A DNA stretch of 64,000 nucleotides from CAJXNP01 sp050305935 (GCA_050305935.1 JBNLGG010000001.1:124001-188000); one strand, 5' to 3'; shown: positions 40,304-49,839, counted from the first letter of the stretch. Program-made: numbers and translations. The notes: generated from the sequence alone by a model not told the origin.

Positions 40304-41712
40304 CAATAATTGTCTTTTCTATACTGGTCTATGATTTTGAAAAGCGCCTTTTGGGTTTCTAACTTAGGGAAAAATTCCAAAAGGCTGATATGATTTTCAA
40401 AGTTCAAAATTAATGCATTTTCTAAATATGCAAAGGCTTCTTTGTATTTGCCTGCGGCAATTAAATAGGCGGTTGCCCTGTAGTATAACTGTGATTCTTC
40501 CGGATTTTCCTCAATACCAGTTAGAATGATGGATAAAGCTTGTTCGTAATCGCCTTGTTCATAGTAAATAAATGACCACTTTAAGTGGATGTCTATATCT
40601 TGTGGGTCGATCAGATTAGCTTCTTCGTAGGCCTCCAGGCTGGAAATAATATTACCTGTTAGAAATTCAGCTTCAGCTAGTTTTTTCCAGTAGAGAAAAT
40701 TACTGTCATTTAGTTTGATGGCCTTATTGATAAAATGAATGGCCTGGTGCCATTTTTCTTGTTTGCACAAACAATAACCCACTCCAAACCATGCTTCGTC
40801 ATAGAAATTATCAAGCTTGTAGGATTTTTGATAGTACTTAATAGCAAGATCATAATGCTGAAGCTTTTCATAGGCAGCAGCCAGGCAGCAGAGCACCTCT
40901 GCGCTTGGCCCTTCTTTGTCGAGGGTGCTTCTGAAATTGTCAATCGCCTTCGAATACTGCTTCAGATTCATGTGGGAATTCCCAAGGTTAAAATATGCCG
41001 AAGCGAATGTATCATCAATGGCAATGGCGAACTCATAAGCTTCTATTGCCAGTTCAAATTTTTCCAGTTTATTATAAACAATGCCCAGGTTATACCATGC
41101 ATATTGAGAATATGGGTCCTGATCAATAAATTTTTTATAGTAGGAAATGCTTGTTTCTAATTGTCCGGTGATATCCAGACAAAATGCCAATTCATACAAG
41201 GCATTCTCATGGTTGATATTGATTCGGATGGTTTCTTTATAGTGCTGGATAGCCTCTTCGTATTTAAAGAGGGTCTGGTAGCAGTACCCAATCGAATAGT
41301 ACACTTCTTCCGGTTCTTCGGAAAAAGGAAGTGCCCGCTCATACGCGTCGATGGCCAATTCATACTTGGACGCATTGGAATATACGTTGCCTAGCATAAT
41401 CAGTATTTCCGGATCATTTGGTTGCATCAACAGGCTGTTTTCCAGCAGGGTAAGGCTTTCGTCCAATCGGTTCATGTTGGAGAGCGCCTGTGCCTTTTCC
41501 AGTTTTAGTTCGGATGAAAAAGGATATTGATCGATCGCTACATTGCACGCCTGGAGCGCTTTATTGTTGTTGCCCTCCTCAAGATAATACTCAATTATTT
41601 GTTCAAATTCTTCGATCGAATAAAAGGTGATATTGCCTTTTCTTAATTGCGATTCAAATGATTTAACCAGTGATTTTAAATTGTCCTTTTTCCTAAACTC
41701 GTCGCTGCTCAT
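40303..41712 (-). CDS. Tetratricopeptide-repeat protein
   Basis: A 469-aa protein built almost entirely of TPR units, about 12 in a row. Each 34-residue unit shows the W/Y-x-x-G-x-x-x-x-x-x-x-x-Y-x-x-A pattern, for example AWYNLGIVYNKLEKFELAIE and AYFNLGNSHMNLKQYSKAID. No signal peptide or membrane segment is present, so it is probably cytoplasmic. It leads the operon with the phosphosulfolactate synthase homologue, DUF368 and aroE, with a TGATG junction. It acts most likely as a protein scaffold; partners are unknown. Confidence 0.88.
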   Translation of the reverse strand: MSSDEFRKKDNLKSLVKSFESQLRKGNITFYSIEEFEQIIEYYLEEGNNNKALQACNVAIDQYPFSSELKLEKAQALSNMNRLDESLTLLENSLLMQPNDPEILIMLGNVYSNASKYELAIDAYERALPFSEEPEEVYYSIGYCYQTLFKYEEAIQHYKETIRININHENALYELAFCLDITGQLETSISYYKKFIDQDPYSQYAWYNLGIVYNKLEKFELAIEAYEFAIAIDDTFASAYFNLGNSHMNLKQYSKAIDNFRSTLDKEGPSAEVLCCLAAAYEKLQHYDLAIKYYQKSYKLDNFYDEAWFGVGYCLCKQEKWHQAIHFINKAIKLNDSNFLYWKKLAEAEFLTGNIISSLEAYEEANLIDPQDIDIHLKWSFIYYEQGDYEQALSIILTGIEENPEESQLYYRATAYLIAAGKYKEAFAYLENALILNFENHISLLEFFPKLETQKALFKIIDQYRKDNY

Positions 41713-41755
41713 ATTCTAAAATAAGAAAACAAAATTGGATGGTGACCACCTCTAT

Positions 41756-41763
41756 CAAATATA
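41756..41763 (-). promoter_or_regulatory. Candidate -7 element of the TPR operon
   Basis: TATATTTG on the minus strand matches TAnnTTTG, 43 bases before the TPR start. A TTTTTG lies 11 bases further upstream, which is too close for the usual spacing, so only the -7 box is claimed. Confidence 0.35.
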
Positions 41764-41806
41764 AGATAATTTGACAAAAATGCACCTAAAAAATAGTAAG
41801 TACGAT

Positions 41807-42535
41807 TTATTTTAATGTATTGTTCAAGAGCTTATCAAAAGGCAATTTTTGGAAGGATTTTGACTCAATGGTCTTTTTCAGGGACTCAATATGACCAAGG
41901 TTGTGGCAATCACTGGCTACGAACTCGACCATATCGTTTTCAAGCAGTTTTTCAGCCAGCTTTTTTACAGGCTTTCCGTAGGAGCCGATTAACGAAGGGG
42001 CATTTATCTGAAACAGCACCTGCATGTTTTTTAATTCCTTCGCCAGTTCGAAATTCTGGATCAAATACATGTATCTCTCTGGGTGGGCGAAAATTGGTGA
42101 ATAGCCTTTCGTCTTTAGCGAGAAGAAAACATCTTTCAAAAATACCGGCGCATTAAAAAATGAAGTTTCGATCAGGACGTATTGGTCACCAAATGTCAAA
42201 AGCTTCTCGTTTTTGTTCACTTTGTCAATAAAAAATTCGTCCATGTGGTATTCAGCCGCAAACTCAAGTTCTATCCCAAGATTTTCATCCGATAATCTTT
42301 GCATAAGGAGTTCATACTGCGGTTGGATAGAATGGATGTCATTGTCGTAATACTCCTTCATGATGTGTGGAGTGGTGATAACTTTCTTATAGCCCAATTG
42401 TCGAAATTCGCGGAGAATTGCCATTGATTCCTCAACAGATTTAGAACCATCATCAACCGCCGGGATCAGATGGGAATGAATATCAACGGCCAAGGGGTTT
42501 TTAAAACTCTGTTTCTTGTTAAAAAGTCCAAACAT
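41807..42535 (-). CDS. PHP-type tyrosine-protein phosphatase (CpsB/YwqE-like)
   Basis: A 243-aa manganese-type PHP phosphatase that dephosphorylates the Wzc-like kinase. Metal ligands are in VDIHSHLIPAVDDG and TTPHIM, then EFAAEYHMDEFF, FAHPERY and FVASDCHNLGH. The ATG at 42535 overlaps the stop of the kinase gene by one base (TGATG), so kinase and phosphatase are made together. In Gram-positive and Bacteroidota capsule loci this pair switches polymer length and export. The set Wza-like, Wzc-like, then PHP phosphatase is complete here. Confidence 0.9.
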   Translation of the reverse strand: MFGLFNKKQSFKNPLAVDIHSHLIPAVDDGSKSVEESMAILREFRQLGYKKVITTPHIMKEYYDNDIHSIQPQYELLMQRLSDENLGIELEFAAEYHMDEFFIDKVNKNEKLLTFGDQYVLIETSFFNAPVFLKDVFFSLKTKGYSPIFAHPERYMYLIQNFELAKELKNMQVLFQINAPSLIGSYGKPVKKLAEKLLENDMVEFVASDCHNLGHIESLKKTIESKSFQKLPFDKLLNNTLK

Positions 42536-44922
42536 CACAATCCAAACATACTTTTAATTTTAAACATTTTAGGTTCTTCCTGATCTTCAAAGTAACCGTG
42601 GTCACCTTTTCCATACCCATACCCATAGGTTCCGGATTTTTTAACTGAATTAATAATGATGCTTGGATGCTTGAAATGATGGATTTGACACAATTTATTA
42701 ATAGAGCTAATAAAACTTTTCTTGGAGAAATTAGCTCTCACCACAAAAAGAGGGATGTTTGCTTTTTTCATGGCAGCAATCCCATCGGTTACCAGGCCTA
42801 CGGGTGGAGTGTCAATGATGATGATGTCGTATAGCTCTTTGAGGTCGTCAATCATTTTATCAAAATATTCGCCGGCAATTAATTCAGCAGGATTAGGCGG
42901 GATGGGCCCCGAGGGAATATAATCCAGGTTTTCAAGGTTGGTTTTTAAAACTGCTTCGCTGGCCTTGTTCTTGCCAATCAGAATAGTGCTTACACCTTTG
43001 GTAGCAACATTATCATAGAAAACTTTCTGCAATCTGGGCTTCCTCATATCCAGGTCTATGATCACCACTTTACTTTTAATCAGGCTGATGATTGCACCCA
43101 TATTAACGGTAATAAATGTTTTACCTTCTCCGCTAGTTGACGAGGTAATACATAAAATGGGCTTTTCTTCATTTTGATTTAGGAACTCAAGGTTCGTTCT
43201 TACCGACCTGAAAGCCTCACTAAGCTCAGATTTTGGGTATTTGTCAATGAGCAATCTGCTGTTTTCGCTGGATTCTTTTTTAAAATAGGGGATGCTTCCT
43301 ATTACCGGTAGTTTAGTAAGGTGCTCTAGCTCGTTTTGGCTGGTGACTTTGTTATGAATGAGGTACCGGATGCCAATAAAAAACACACTGATAAAAATTC
43401 CTACTATTGCACCGATGCCAATATAGATTGGTGTATTTGGAGATATGGGTTTGCCGGGATTGCTGGCTGGCGAAAGGATTTTATAATTTGTGGTTGTTCC
43501 CGCCTGAGCCAGCTCGAAAGCCGCTTTGTTTTTAATTAACGAGAGGTAAAATTCTTCATATAAACTATAGTAGCGTTCCGTTTTGCTAAATTCCGTTTTC
43601 TTTGAAGGCATGGTGACAAACTCACCTTCCGCTTTTTGCCTTTGTTGGTTAAGCGTAGCTAGCTGCCCTACCAGGCTTTCTTTATATTCATCGATATACC
43701 GTAAGATCTTCTCGGTGATAAAATTCAACTCATTTACGGTTTTTTGAATCACATAAGTGTTTGGTTTATAGCTGTTTTCCAGTTGTCTTTTTTGATTTAC
43801 GAGGTTTTCGTATGCGCTGATCTCCTCCTGGATATTCTTGGGAAGCAGTGAAAGTTCATTGGGGCCTACGATAAAATTGTCCTCGTTAAGTACTTTGTCA
43901 TACACCGTGTTCATCGTCTGGATTTTTCGCTGTATCAGGTATTTCTGTGAGTCCAACTGCTCAAGCCGCGAAATCGTTTTTACGAGGTTTGCATCGAAAT
44001 TTGTTGTTTTATATTCGATCGTAAAATCTTCGAAATATGATTCTATTTCACTCAGCTTTTCTTCCGTAGCTTTTAGCTGTTGGTTAAGGAAGTTGATTTT
44101 TTGCTCGGTTTCTTTATTCTTTTCCTGCTTGGTATAATACAAATAAAGTGTGTCGAGGGCCTCCACCATATCCCTAGCCTTTGTTTTGTTGTTATCCTTA
44201 AAGGAAAGGGTTATCGTATTGGCTTTAAAATCAAGGGGCTGGACCGTTATATTATTGGAAAGGTAATTAATTAAGGCTCCGTGGCTGTTAATTCTGAAAT
44301 AATAGTAGATGTTGTCGGTCTTGGGTTCATAATTTGAATTGAGGGTAATAAAAAAGTCAAAACCGGGAAACCTGATGGAGTCGCCAAAGGCGTAATTCTC
44401 CTGTACTAACTTACCATTCAGATCTGTGAACCGGAAGGTGAAATTGTTTTCATTAAGGATATCAATCTCATAATCTCTATCGATATAACTCTCGTTGTGA
44501 ATTTCATAACTTACCGTAAACGGATTGTTTTTGTAGCGTTCATTATTCAGTATGTCCCCAATGGCTTGGTAAGTCACTTCCAGGCCAATTTCAGAAGCCA
44601 CCTTCCCTAAAAATAATCGTGATCGGAGAAATTCGATTTCCTGAGAGATATTATAAATATCCCCGTCAAAGCTTTTAAACCCAAAGACGCTGGCTTCGCT
44701 TTGGACATCCAGTTGTAAAACTGAACTGGATTCGTAAGTTTCTGGCGTGTACCTGATAATCAAATATGCGGTGGAGGTGGTAAACCCAATGATCAATAAC
44801 ACCCATACCAGGCTCTTTTTAATTATGTCCAAAAATTTCTCAAAATCCACGCTGCTAAAATCATCCATGGGCTGATTTGGAATTTGATTGGGGTTTGGGG
44901 TAGCACCATTATCAAGAGACAT
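42535..44922 (-). CDS. Wzc-like tyrosine autokinase and chain-length regulator
   Basis: A 795-aa bacterial tyrosine kinase with a Wzz-type periplasmic domain between two membrane helices (one near 35-55, one near 500-520) and a long coiled-coil middle. The cytoplasmic kinase has Walker A in CITSSTSGEGKTFITVNM, Walker A' in VVIIDLDMRKPRLQ, and Walker B in IIIDTPP. The C-terminal tail holds a tyrosine cluster (GTYGYGYGKGDHGYFEDQ), the autophosphorylation sites. It works with the Wza-like lipoprotein in exopolysaccharide export. The gene lies three bases after the Wza-like gene. Confidence 0.92.
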   Translation of the reverse strand: MSLDNGATPNPNQIPNQPMDDFSSVDFEKFLDIIKKSLVWVLLIIGFTTSTAYLIIRYTPETYESSSVLQLDVQSEASVFGFKSFDGDIYNISQEIEFLRSRLFLGKVASEIGLEVTYQAIGDILNNERYKNNPFTVSYEIHNESYIDRDYEIDILNENNFTFRFTDLNGKLVQENYAFGDSIRFPGFDFFITLNSNYEPKTDNIYYYFRINSHGALINYLSNNITVQPLDFKANTITLSFKDNNKTKARDMVEALDTLYLYYTKQEKNKETEQKINFLNQQLKATEEKLSEIESYFEDFTIEYKTTNFDANLVKTISRLEQLDSQKYLIQRKIQTMNTVYDKVLNEDNFIVGPNELSLLPKNIQEEISAYENLVNQKRQLENSYKPNTYVIQKTVNELNFITEKILRYIDEYKESLVGQLATLNQQRQKAEGEFVTMPSKKTEFSKTERYYSLYEEFYLSLIKNKAAFELAQAGTTTNYKILSPASNPGKPISPNTPIYIGIGAIVGIFISVFFIGIRYLIHNKVTSQNELEHLTKLPVIGSIPYFKKESSENSRLLIDKYPKSELSEAFRSVRTNLEFLNQNEEKPILCITSSTSGEGKTFITVNMGAIISLIKSKVVIIDLDMRKPRLQKVFYDNVATKGVSTILIGKNKASEAVLKTNLENLDYIPSGPIPPNPAELIAGEYFDKMIDDLKELYDIIIIDTPPVGLVTDGIAAMKKANIPLFVVRANFSKKSFISSINKLCQIHHFKHPSIIINSVKKSGTYGYGYGKGDHGYFEDQEEPKMFKIKSMFGL

Positions 44923-44924
44923 AC

Positions 44925-45713
44925 CTAAAGGTTATTGAGTAGAACGATCATCGTAACAACGTTAACCACAGTACCAAGAACAAAGGTGAAATCCCTTAGT
45001 GATTCAGTGACAATTTTCCTCGTCGGTTCCACATAAACGATATCTCCGGGCTCTACCGGGACGATAGATTCCCTCATTCCTTTAATAGTAGATAAATCTA
45101 CTAAAAAAACTTCAGGATTGTTAAGATCTCCACGGATCACCCTAATGTTACCAGCCTTGCCTCCTTCATCAATCCCGCCAGCATTGGCCAGAATTTCCAG
45201 GAGTGTAATCTTTTCATCTTCCAGGAAAATAATTTGACCGCCTGTAGCGCCCAGCACAATTACGCGCTTGTTTGAGTAACGCAGCTTTACAAAGGGGTCA
45301 GTGTAAAAATCGTCGTATTTAGTTTGCAGGTAGGTTTCCGCTTCATCAAGTGTCATTCCTACCAGGTTAATGTGGCCGATAAGGGGTAGTTTTATTGTGC
45401 TGTCTTGCAATACCCTGAATTGACGGTAATTGGTTTGCTGACTATTGGCCGTGTAGTTGTTTCGCTGGCCCTGAAGCTGGTATTCGGGATCAATAATCCT
45501 CTCACCATCATGCGTAAAAACATCCATCTCGAGAATGTCATTTTCTGAAATAACGTAGTTGCGCTGAAGTTTGTCTATTTGAAACTTAAAAGTAGTCAGA
45601 TCGTCCTCATCATACCGAAACATGTAATGCTGCTTGTAGTATTTGCAGGATGATAATGAAGAAACTACAACGATCAATAGAATCTTAAAAAAGGTATTTT
45701 TGTTTACCGCCAT
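44925..45713 (-). CDS. Wza-like polysaccharide export lipoprotein
   Basis: A 262-aa outer-membrane export protein. The lipoprotein signal (FKILLIVVVSSLSSC) is followed by a Poly_export domain with the usual SENDILEMDVFTHDGERIID and DSTIKLPLIGHINLVGMTLD. An SLBB domain follows with RVIVLGATGGQIIFLEDEKI and TLLEILANAGGIDEGGK. A short hydrophobic C-terminal segment (FVLGTVVNVVTMIVLLNNL) crosses or touches the outer membrane. It heads the kinase/phosphatase operon downstream of the rfbC and glycosyltransferase genes. Confidence 0.92.
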   Translation of the reverse strand: MAVNKNTFFKILLIVVVSSLSSCKYYKQHYMFRYDEDDLTTFKFQIDKLQRNYVISENDILEMDVFTHDGERIIDPEYQLQGQRNNYTANSQQTNYRQFRVLQDSTIKLPLIGHINLVGMTLDEAETYLQTKYDDFYTDPFVKLRYSNKRVIVLGATGGQIIFLEDEKITLLEILANAGGIDEGGKAGNIRVIRGDLNNPEVFLVDLSTIKGMRESIVPVEPGDIVYVEPTRKIVTESLRDFTFVLGTVVNVVTMIVLLNNL

Positions 45714-45731
45714 TTGAAGAAAAAAGATCTG

Positions 45732-46274
45732 TTACTCAATATTATTTAAAAAATCTTGAAATGTTGGCAGGGTTTGATCTTTTTCGGAAATGATGGGATT
45801 TTGAATTTGCCAGTCAATATTCAGGGTGGTATCGTTCCAGATAATGCCGGAGTCAGATTCTTTGTTGTAAATGTTGGTGCATTTGTAATGAAAAATAGTC
45901 TTTTCCAAGGTGACGAATCCGTGGGCAAATCCTTCGGGCACGTACAACAGGTTGTTTAGCGATGAGTCTAAAAGGTAGGAGAAATGCTTTCCAAAAGTCT
46001 TCGAGTTTGGCCTTAGGTCCACCACTACATCCAGCGCCTTCCCTGTAATTACCCTGACTAATTTACCTTGCTCAAAGGGTTTCTTCTGGAAATGAAGCCC
46101 TCTTAAGACGCCTTTTTCAGAGAAGGACTGATTGTCTTGCAGGAAGTCTGTCGGTATCCCGGCGTTTTTGTATTTGATTTGATGATAGCATTCAAAGAAA
46201 TGACCTCGTTCATCCGAAAAAATATCTGGCTCAATGGCTATCAATCCATCGAAGCCAGTTTCTATTAATTTCAT
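45732..46274 (-). CDS. rfbC: dTDP-4-dehydrorhamnose 3,5-epimerase
   Basis: A 180-aa cupin-type epimerase of L-rhamnose synthesis. It begins MKLIETGFDGLIAIEPDIFS with ERGHFFECYHQ, then has the catalytic His in LRGLHFQKKPFEQGKLVRVI and the catalytic acid region DVVVDLRPNSKTFGKHF. YVPEGFAHGFVTLE follows. rfbA, rfbB and rfbD are not in the window, so the sugar nucleotide must come from elsewhere in the genome. It is seven bases from the glycosyltransferase and sits between it and the wza-like gene. Confidence 0.93.
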   Translation of the reverse strand: MKLIETGFDGLIAIEPDIFSDERGHFFECYHQIKYKNAGIPTDFLQDNQSFSEKGVLRGLHFQKKPFEQGKLVRVITGKALDVVVDLRPNSKTFGKHFSYLLDSSLNNLLYVPEGFAHGFVTLEKTIFHYKCTNIYNKESDSGIIWNDTTLNIDWQIQNPIISEKDQTLPTFQDFLNNIE

Positions 46275-46280
46275 AAAAGA

Positions 46281-47384
46281 TTATTTGATTTTATTGATCG
46301 AATTAAGATAAGCGTCTATGACGATTTTTTCATCAAATTTTTCCTGGACTTTTTTTCTACTATTAAGGCCTAGATTTTGTAACTCTTCGTTTGACAGTCC
46401 GAGCATTCTTTCCATTTGAAGGGCAAGGTCCTTGCTGTCTTTTAATTTACATAAAAAGCCATTGACCTCATTTTCCACCACATTGGAGCATCCCGGAACA
46501 TTTGTAGCAAGAAGTGGTTTTGCCATGCTGGCAGCCTCCAACAGTGTTTTCGGGGTTCCCTCGCGGTACGAGGGAAGTACTACGCAGTCTGACTCTGAAA
46601 TCGCACTTCTTACGTCGCTTGTTGTCCCCAGATATTCGATCATGTCGTTTTCGATCCAACTGTCAATGATCTTTTTAGGGATCCCCCTGCGATGTTGCTC
46701 GTCGATAGCGCCAAGAATTTGAAATTTGGCATCGATTCCTTTTTCTTTCAGTTCCTTGATGGCATCTATGTACTCGATGATTCCCTTGTCGTAAATGAGC
46801 CGTGAAATTAAAAGGAAAGTAAATTTTTCATTGTTCTTTTTGGCCAATGGTTGAAAGTGATCCAGGTTTATACCTGAGCCCGGCACAAGCCCGCATACTT
46901 TTTCATCGACGATCTTCTTCCTTCTGAAAAGGATCAAGTCATCATGGTTTTGAAAAAAGATTTTCTTTGGAAACCGGAAGGCAAACCGGTATAACTTGAT
47001 CGCGATATAGGAAGCAAAGTTTTTGTCCAGGAAAACAGTGCCAAGCCCACAGACATTATTGATGACTGGTATTTTTAAGAGAGAAGCAGCAATGGTTCCG
47101 TAGATGTTTGGTTTAATCGTATAGTGAAGGATCACGTCCGGTTTGATCCTTTTGTATTTCACAAAAAGCTCCGCAATGAGTAGCAAATCCTTAATTGGGT
47201 TTACCCCACGGCTATCCATGCGTACGTTGTGGTGAATACATCCCAGGTTGCTTAGTTCAGCGGAGTATTTGTCGTGAGGAGCTATAGTGAACACCTCGTG
47301 ACCGTTATGGATTAAAGTCTCTACTAAACCCTTTCTGAAATTATAAATATTCCAGGAAGTATTTAATACAATAGCTATTCTCAT
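46281..47384 (-). CDS. Family 4 glycosyltransferase
   Basis: A 367-aa GT-B enzyme starting MRIAIVLNTSWNIYNFRKGL (the ATG at 47384; an upstream start at 47414 adds ten poor residues). The N-terminal half has HEVFTIAPHDKYSAELSNLG and the C-terminal half the donor site, with FTFLLISRLIYDKGIIEYID, SDCVVLPSYREGTPKTLLEA (E-x7-E) and ATNVPGC. It is similar to glycosyltransferases of exopolysaccharide loci (TuaC/PglA type). The sugar used cannot be named. It is the first gene of the minus-strand glycan operon and diverges from hflX. Confidence 0.85.
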   Translation of the reverse strand: MRIAIVLNTSWNIYNFRKGLVETLIHNGHEVFTIAPHDKYSAELSNLGCIHHNVRMDSRGVNPIKDLLLIAELFVKYKRIKPDVILHYTIKPNIYGTIAASLLKIPVINNVCGLGTVFLDKNFASYIAIKLYRFAFRFPKKIFFQNHDDLILFRRKKIVDEKVCGLVPGSGINLDHFQPLAKKNNEKFTFLLISRLIYDKGIIEYIDAIKELKEKGIDAKFQILGAIDEQHRRGIPKKIIDSWIENDMIEYLGTTSDVRSAISESDCVVLPSYREGTPKTLLEAASMAKPLLATNVPGCSNVVENEVNGFLCKLKDSKDLALQMERMLGLSNEELQNLGLNSRKKVQEKFDEKIVIDAYLNSINKIK

Positions 47385-47464
47385 TGCAACCAAAGTTAAT
47401 GCAAGATTTCTCAAATTTTTGCTTAATGCAAATAATTAGTTTAAATATTGGGGTAATAATTGAA

Positions 47465-47472
47465 TACCTTTG
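47465..47472 (+). promoter_or_regulatory. Candidate hflX -7 element
   Basis: TACCTTTG matches TAnnTTTG, 42 bases before the hflX ATG. No clear TTTG is found at the expected upstream distance (only ATTG), so this is a partial match. Confidence 0.4.
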
Positions 47473-47514
47473 TTGGAATTATCGTATGGGGAGAGTGGAA
47501 ATTAATTTTTGCGA

Positions 47515-48690
47515 ATGGATAGTTTTATTGAGACTAAACAGAAAATAGAAAGCGCGGTGCTGGTGGCTATTGTCAGCTACAATCAGCCAGCAGAAAAAAC
47601 ACAGGAATACCTTGACGAACTGGAGTTTCTGGCAGAAACCTTAGGTGTGAAAACAGAAAAGTCATTTACCCAAAAAATAGATAAGCCGGACTCCAGGTAT
47701 TACGTGGGGAGTGGCAAGATGCTGGAGATCGCAGAATATGTCACGGCCAATGGCATCGATCTGGTAATCTTTGATGATGACCTGAGCCCTTCGCAGCTCC
47801 GCAATCTGGAAAAGGAAATCAAGTGTCGAATTTATGATCGAAGTTTACTCATCCTTGAAATATTCCTGAAGCGGGCACAAACTTCCCAGGCAAGAACACA
47901 GGTAGAACTGGCCAGGTACCAATATCTGATGCCGCGACTCACGAGGATGTGGACTCACCTGGAGCGGCAGAGAGGAGGAACCGGTACCCGGGGTGGAGCG
48001 GGTGAAAAAGAAATTGAGACAGATAAAAGGGTGATCAGGGACCAGATAACGGTGCTGAAAAAAAAGCTGGAAAAGATCGATAAACAAAATTATACTCAGC
48101 GGAAGTCAAGGTCAGGTATTGTACGTGTAGCATTGGTGGGATATACAAATGTGGGGAAATCCACCCTTATGAACCTCTTGTCAAAATCGAATGTCCACGC
48201 GGAAGACAAATTATTTGCCACCGTGGATGCCACCGTCAGGAAGGTGGTCATTGATCAGATCCCGTTTTTGCTGTCTGATACCGTTGGGTTTATTAGGAAA
48301 CTGCCTCACCATTTGATCGAATCATTTAAGTCCACGCTCAATGAAGTAGTGGAAAGCGACATTTTGCTACATGTAGTGGATGTATCAAATCCGGCCTACC
48401 ACGACCAGATCGATGTGGTTGAAAAAACGCTGGCAGAGCTAAATGCTTCTGATAAACCTACGATCTACGTATACAATAAAATTGACAATGTGAATCCGGA
48501 AGAAGGTGCAGGCGAGGGAGAAAACGGATCAGCCATTCCTGGCAGTTTCCTGGCGGGAAATGACAATAGCTGCTATATTTCTGCCATCAAAAACATCAAC
48601 ATCCAGGAGCTTAGGGAAAAGCTCTTGCGCGAAGTGAAAAAAAGGCATCTAGCGATTTTCCCGAATTATTTGAAAAATGAAACATATTAA
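47515..48690 (+). CDS. hflX: Ribosome-associated GTPase HflX
   Basis: A 391-aa GTPase that splits stalled or heat-stressed ribosomes. The ATG at 47515 is chosen over a TTG six bases earlier. The N-terminal HflX domain (about 1-180) includes KPDSRYYVGSGKMLEIAEYV, LIVFDD-like LVIFDDDLSPSQLRNLEKEI and the RGGTGTRGGAGEKEIETDKR family mark. The G domain has G1 GYTNVGKS (209-216), G3 DTVGFIRKLPHHLIESFKST and G4 NKID. A short C-terminal domain ends the protein. The gene has its own promoter region and is followed by a tRNA gene. Confidence 0.93.
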   Translation: MDSFIETKQKIESAVLVAIVSYNQPAEKTQEYLDELEFLAETLGVKTEKSFTQKIDKPDSRYYVGSGKMLEIAEYVTANGIDLVIFDDDLSPSQLRNLEKEIKCRIYDRSLLILEIFLKRAQTSQARTQVELARYQYLMPRLTRMWTHLERQRGGTGTRGGAGEKEIETDKRVIRDQITVLKKKLEKIDKQNYTQRKSRSGIVRVALVGYTNVGKSTLMNLLSKSNVHAEDKLFATVDATVRKVVIDQIPFLLSDTVGFIRKLPHHLIESFKSTLNEVVESDILLHVVDVSNPAYHDQIDVVEKTLAELNASDKPTIYVYNKIDNVNPEEGAGEGENGSAIPGSFLAGNDNSCYISAIKNINIQELREKLLREVKKRHLAIFPNYLKNETY

Positions 48691-48766
48691 ATTACTTTTG
48701 CCCTCCCAAATGGGGAAGGTGGTTTCAGTCATCAAATAAAGAAATCACTAAATCACAAAATTAGCT

Positions 48767-48838
48767 GGCCTCGTAGTTCAATGGATAGAATAGGAGTTTC
48801 CTAAACTCTAGATACAGGTTCGATTCCTGTCGAGGCTA
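48767..48838 (+). tRNA. tRNA-Arg (CCU)
   Basis: A complete 72-base cloverleaf: acceptor GGCCTCG pairs with CGAGGCT (one G-T pair), the anticodon loop is TTCCTAA with CCT, and the T arm is ACAGG-TTCGATT-CCTGT. The anticodon CCU reads AGG arginine. The 3' CCA is not encoded. It is followed at once by its terminator. Confidence 0.93.
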
Positions 48839-48840
48839 CA

Positions 48841-48875
48841 AAAAGCCCGAATATGAAGAGTATTCGGGCTTTTTC
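48841..48875 (+). terminator. tRNA-Arg terminator
   Basis: AAAAGCCCGAATA (48841-48853), loop TGAAGAG, TATTCGGGCTTTT (48861-48873): a long hairpin with A/T flanks directly after the tRNA. Confidence 0.88.
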
Positions 48876-49278
48876 CGTTTTAATCGAGTTTTAAGTCGAG
48901 TTAATAAAATCATTGAGTTGTATTTAAGTCATATCTATTGATGCTGCTGAGAAGATAGAGAATACAATTTAATTTTTAGGCGATTGACGAATAGTTCCAG
49001 TTATTAATATGACACTACATTTCACTACCCCCGTATGTTGGATATCAGTGGAGGCGACTGCGGCCGACTATTCAAAAGAAGCTATTTTCTGGATGAATTT
49101 TTTTGATGAAAACACACCTGTTCCCGCATGGGCAGAATGATGCGGGAGATTTTCTAATCTCAATGGAGACAAATATCAATTCGCAGTTGAGACCATTCTG
49201 ATAAATAGCAATACAATTCGTATCTTACGGCTACTAATTTTTGAGGAGATCCCCAATATTTTTACTGCTGCAACAAAG
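48876..49278. other. Intergenic stretch without an intact gene
   Basis: About 400 bases between the tRNA terminator and the Crp-type gene. Around 49050-49105 the text CTGCGGCCGACTATTC ... CTGGATGAATTTTTTTG resembles, with gaps, the left end of the IS66 element at 28015, so an eroded IS end is possible. A hairpin CCCGCAT ... ATGCGGG lies at about 49123-49146. Nothing else is evident. Confidence 0.35.
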
Positions 49279-49839
49279 ATGGAACTTATTTCTTTTATTA
49301 AGAGCAAGATTAAACTTAGTGATAACGACTACAATACCATTGACGAAGCTTTTAAAACCGAAACACACTCTAAAGGCAAACAGCTAATTCTTCCTTATAG
49401 TTCTTCCCAAAAAATCTATTTTGTAGAGAAAGGGTTAGTAAGAACCTACTACTACAAAGATGACAAAGACATCACACTGTTTTTTTTTAATGAGGGAAAG
49501 TTCACAGCGCCGTTAAGTAGTATTTTTTATAACAAAACAGAACTCTATGGCTGGGAAACTCTGGAGCGCTCTACTTTGCGCTCGATACTTTACCAGGATT
49601 TGCAGGTACTAACCGGCAAGTACCCTGTTTTTCACGAATTCTTCTTCCACGTATCGATTGAAATGTTGAATTTGTTTGCACTCAAACTGGAGTCGTTGCA
49701 GTTTCAAACCGCAGAGCAGCGCTATAATAAGATGATGGAAACGTATCCCGAAATAATGCTCAGGGTATCGTTGGGGCACATTGCTTCGTACCTGGGCATT
49801 ACTCAACAAACGCTGAGTGTGATACGAGGAAAAAAATAA
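49279..49839 (+). CDS. Crp/Fnr-family transcriptional regulator
   Basis: A 186-aa regulator. The N-terminal cNMP-binding barrel (about 15-125) has LILPYSSSQKIYFVEKGLVR then TYYYKDDKDITLFFFNEGKF. The C-terminal helix-turn-helix is ISLG-like: LRVSLGHIASYLGITQQTLS VIRGKK. No cysteines for an Fe-S cluster are present. Proteins of this short type are common in Bacteroidota and often sit beside genes they control. It lies directly upstream of the efflux operon in the same direction, so local control is possible but not shown. Confidence 0.8.
   Translation: MELISFIKSKIKLSDNDYNTIDEAFKTETHSKGKQLILPYSSSQKIYFVEKGLVRTYYYKDDKDITLFFFNEGKFTAPLSSIFYNKTELYGWETLERSTLRSILYQDLQVLTGKYPVFHEFFFHVSIEMLNLFALKLESLQFQTAEQRYNKMMETYPEIMLRVSLGHIASYLGITQQTLSVIRGKK

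Noticed and set aside
46281..47384. Extra N-terminal residues of the glycosyltransferase (start at 47414)
   Set aside because: MRIAIVL is the typical GT-B start. The ten extra residues are not conserved in type.
49115..49150. Hairpin CCCGCAT/ATGCGGG as a terminator
   Set aside because: No T run follows and no gene ends before it.
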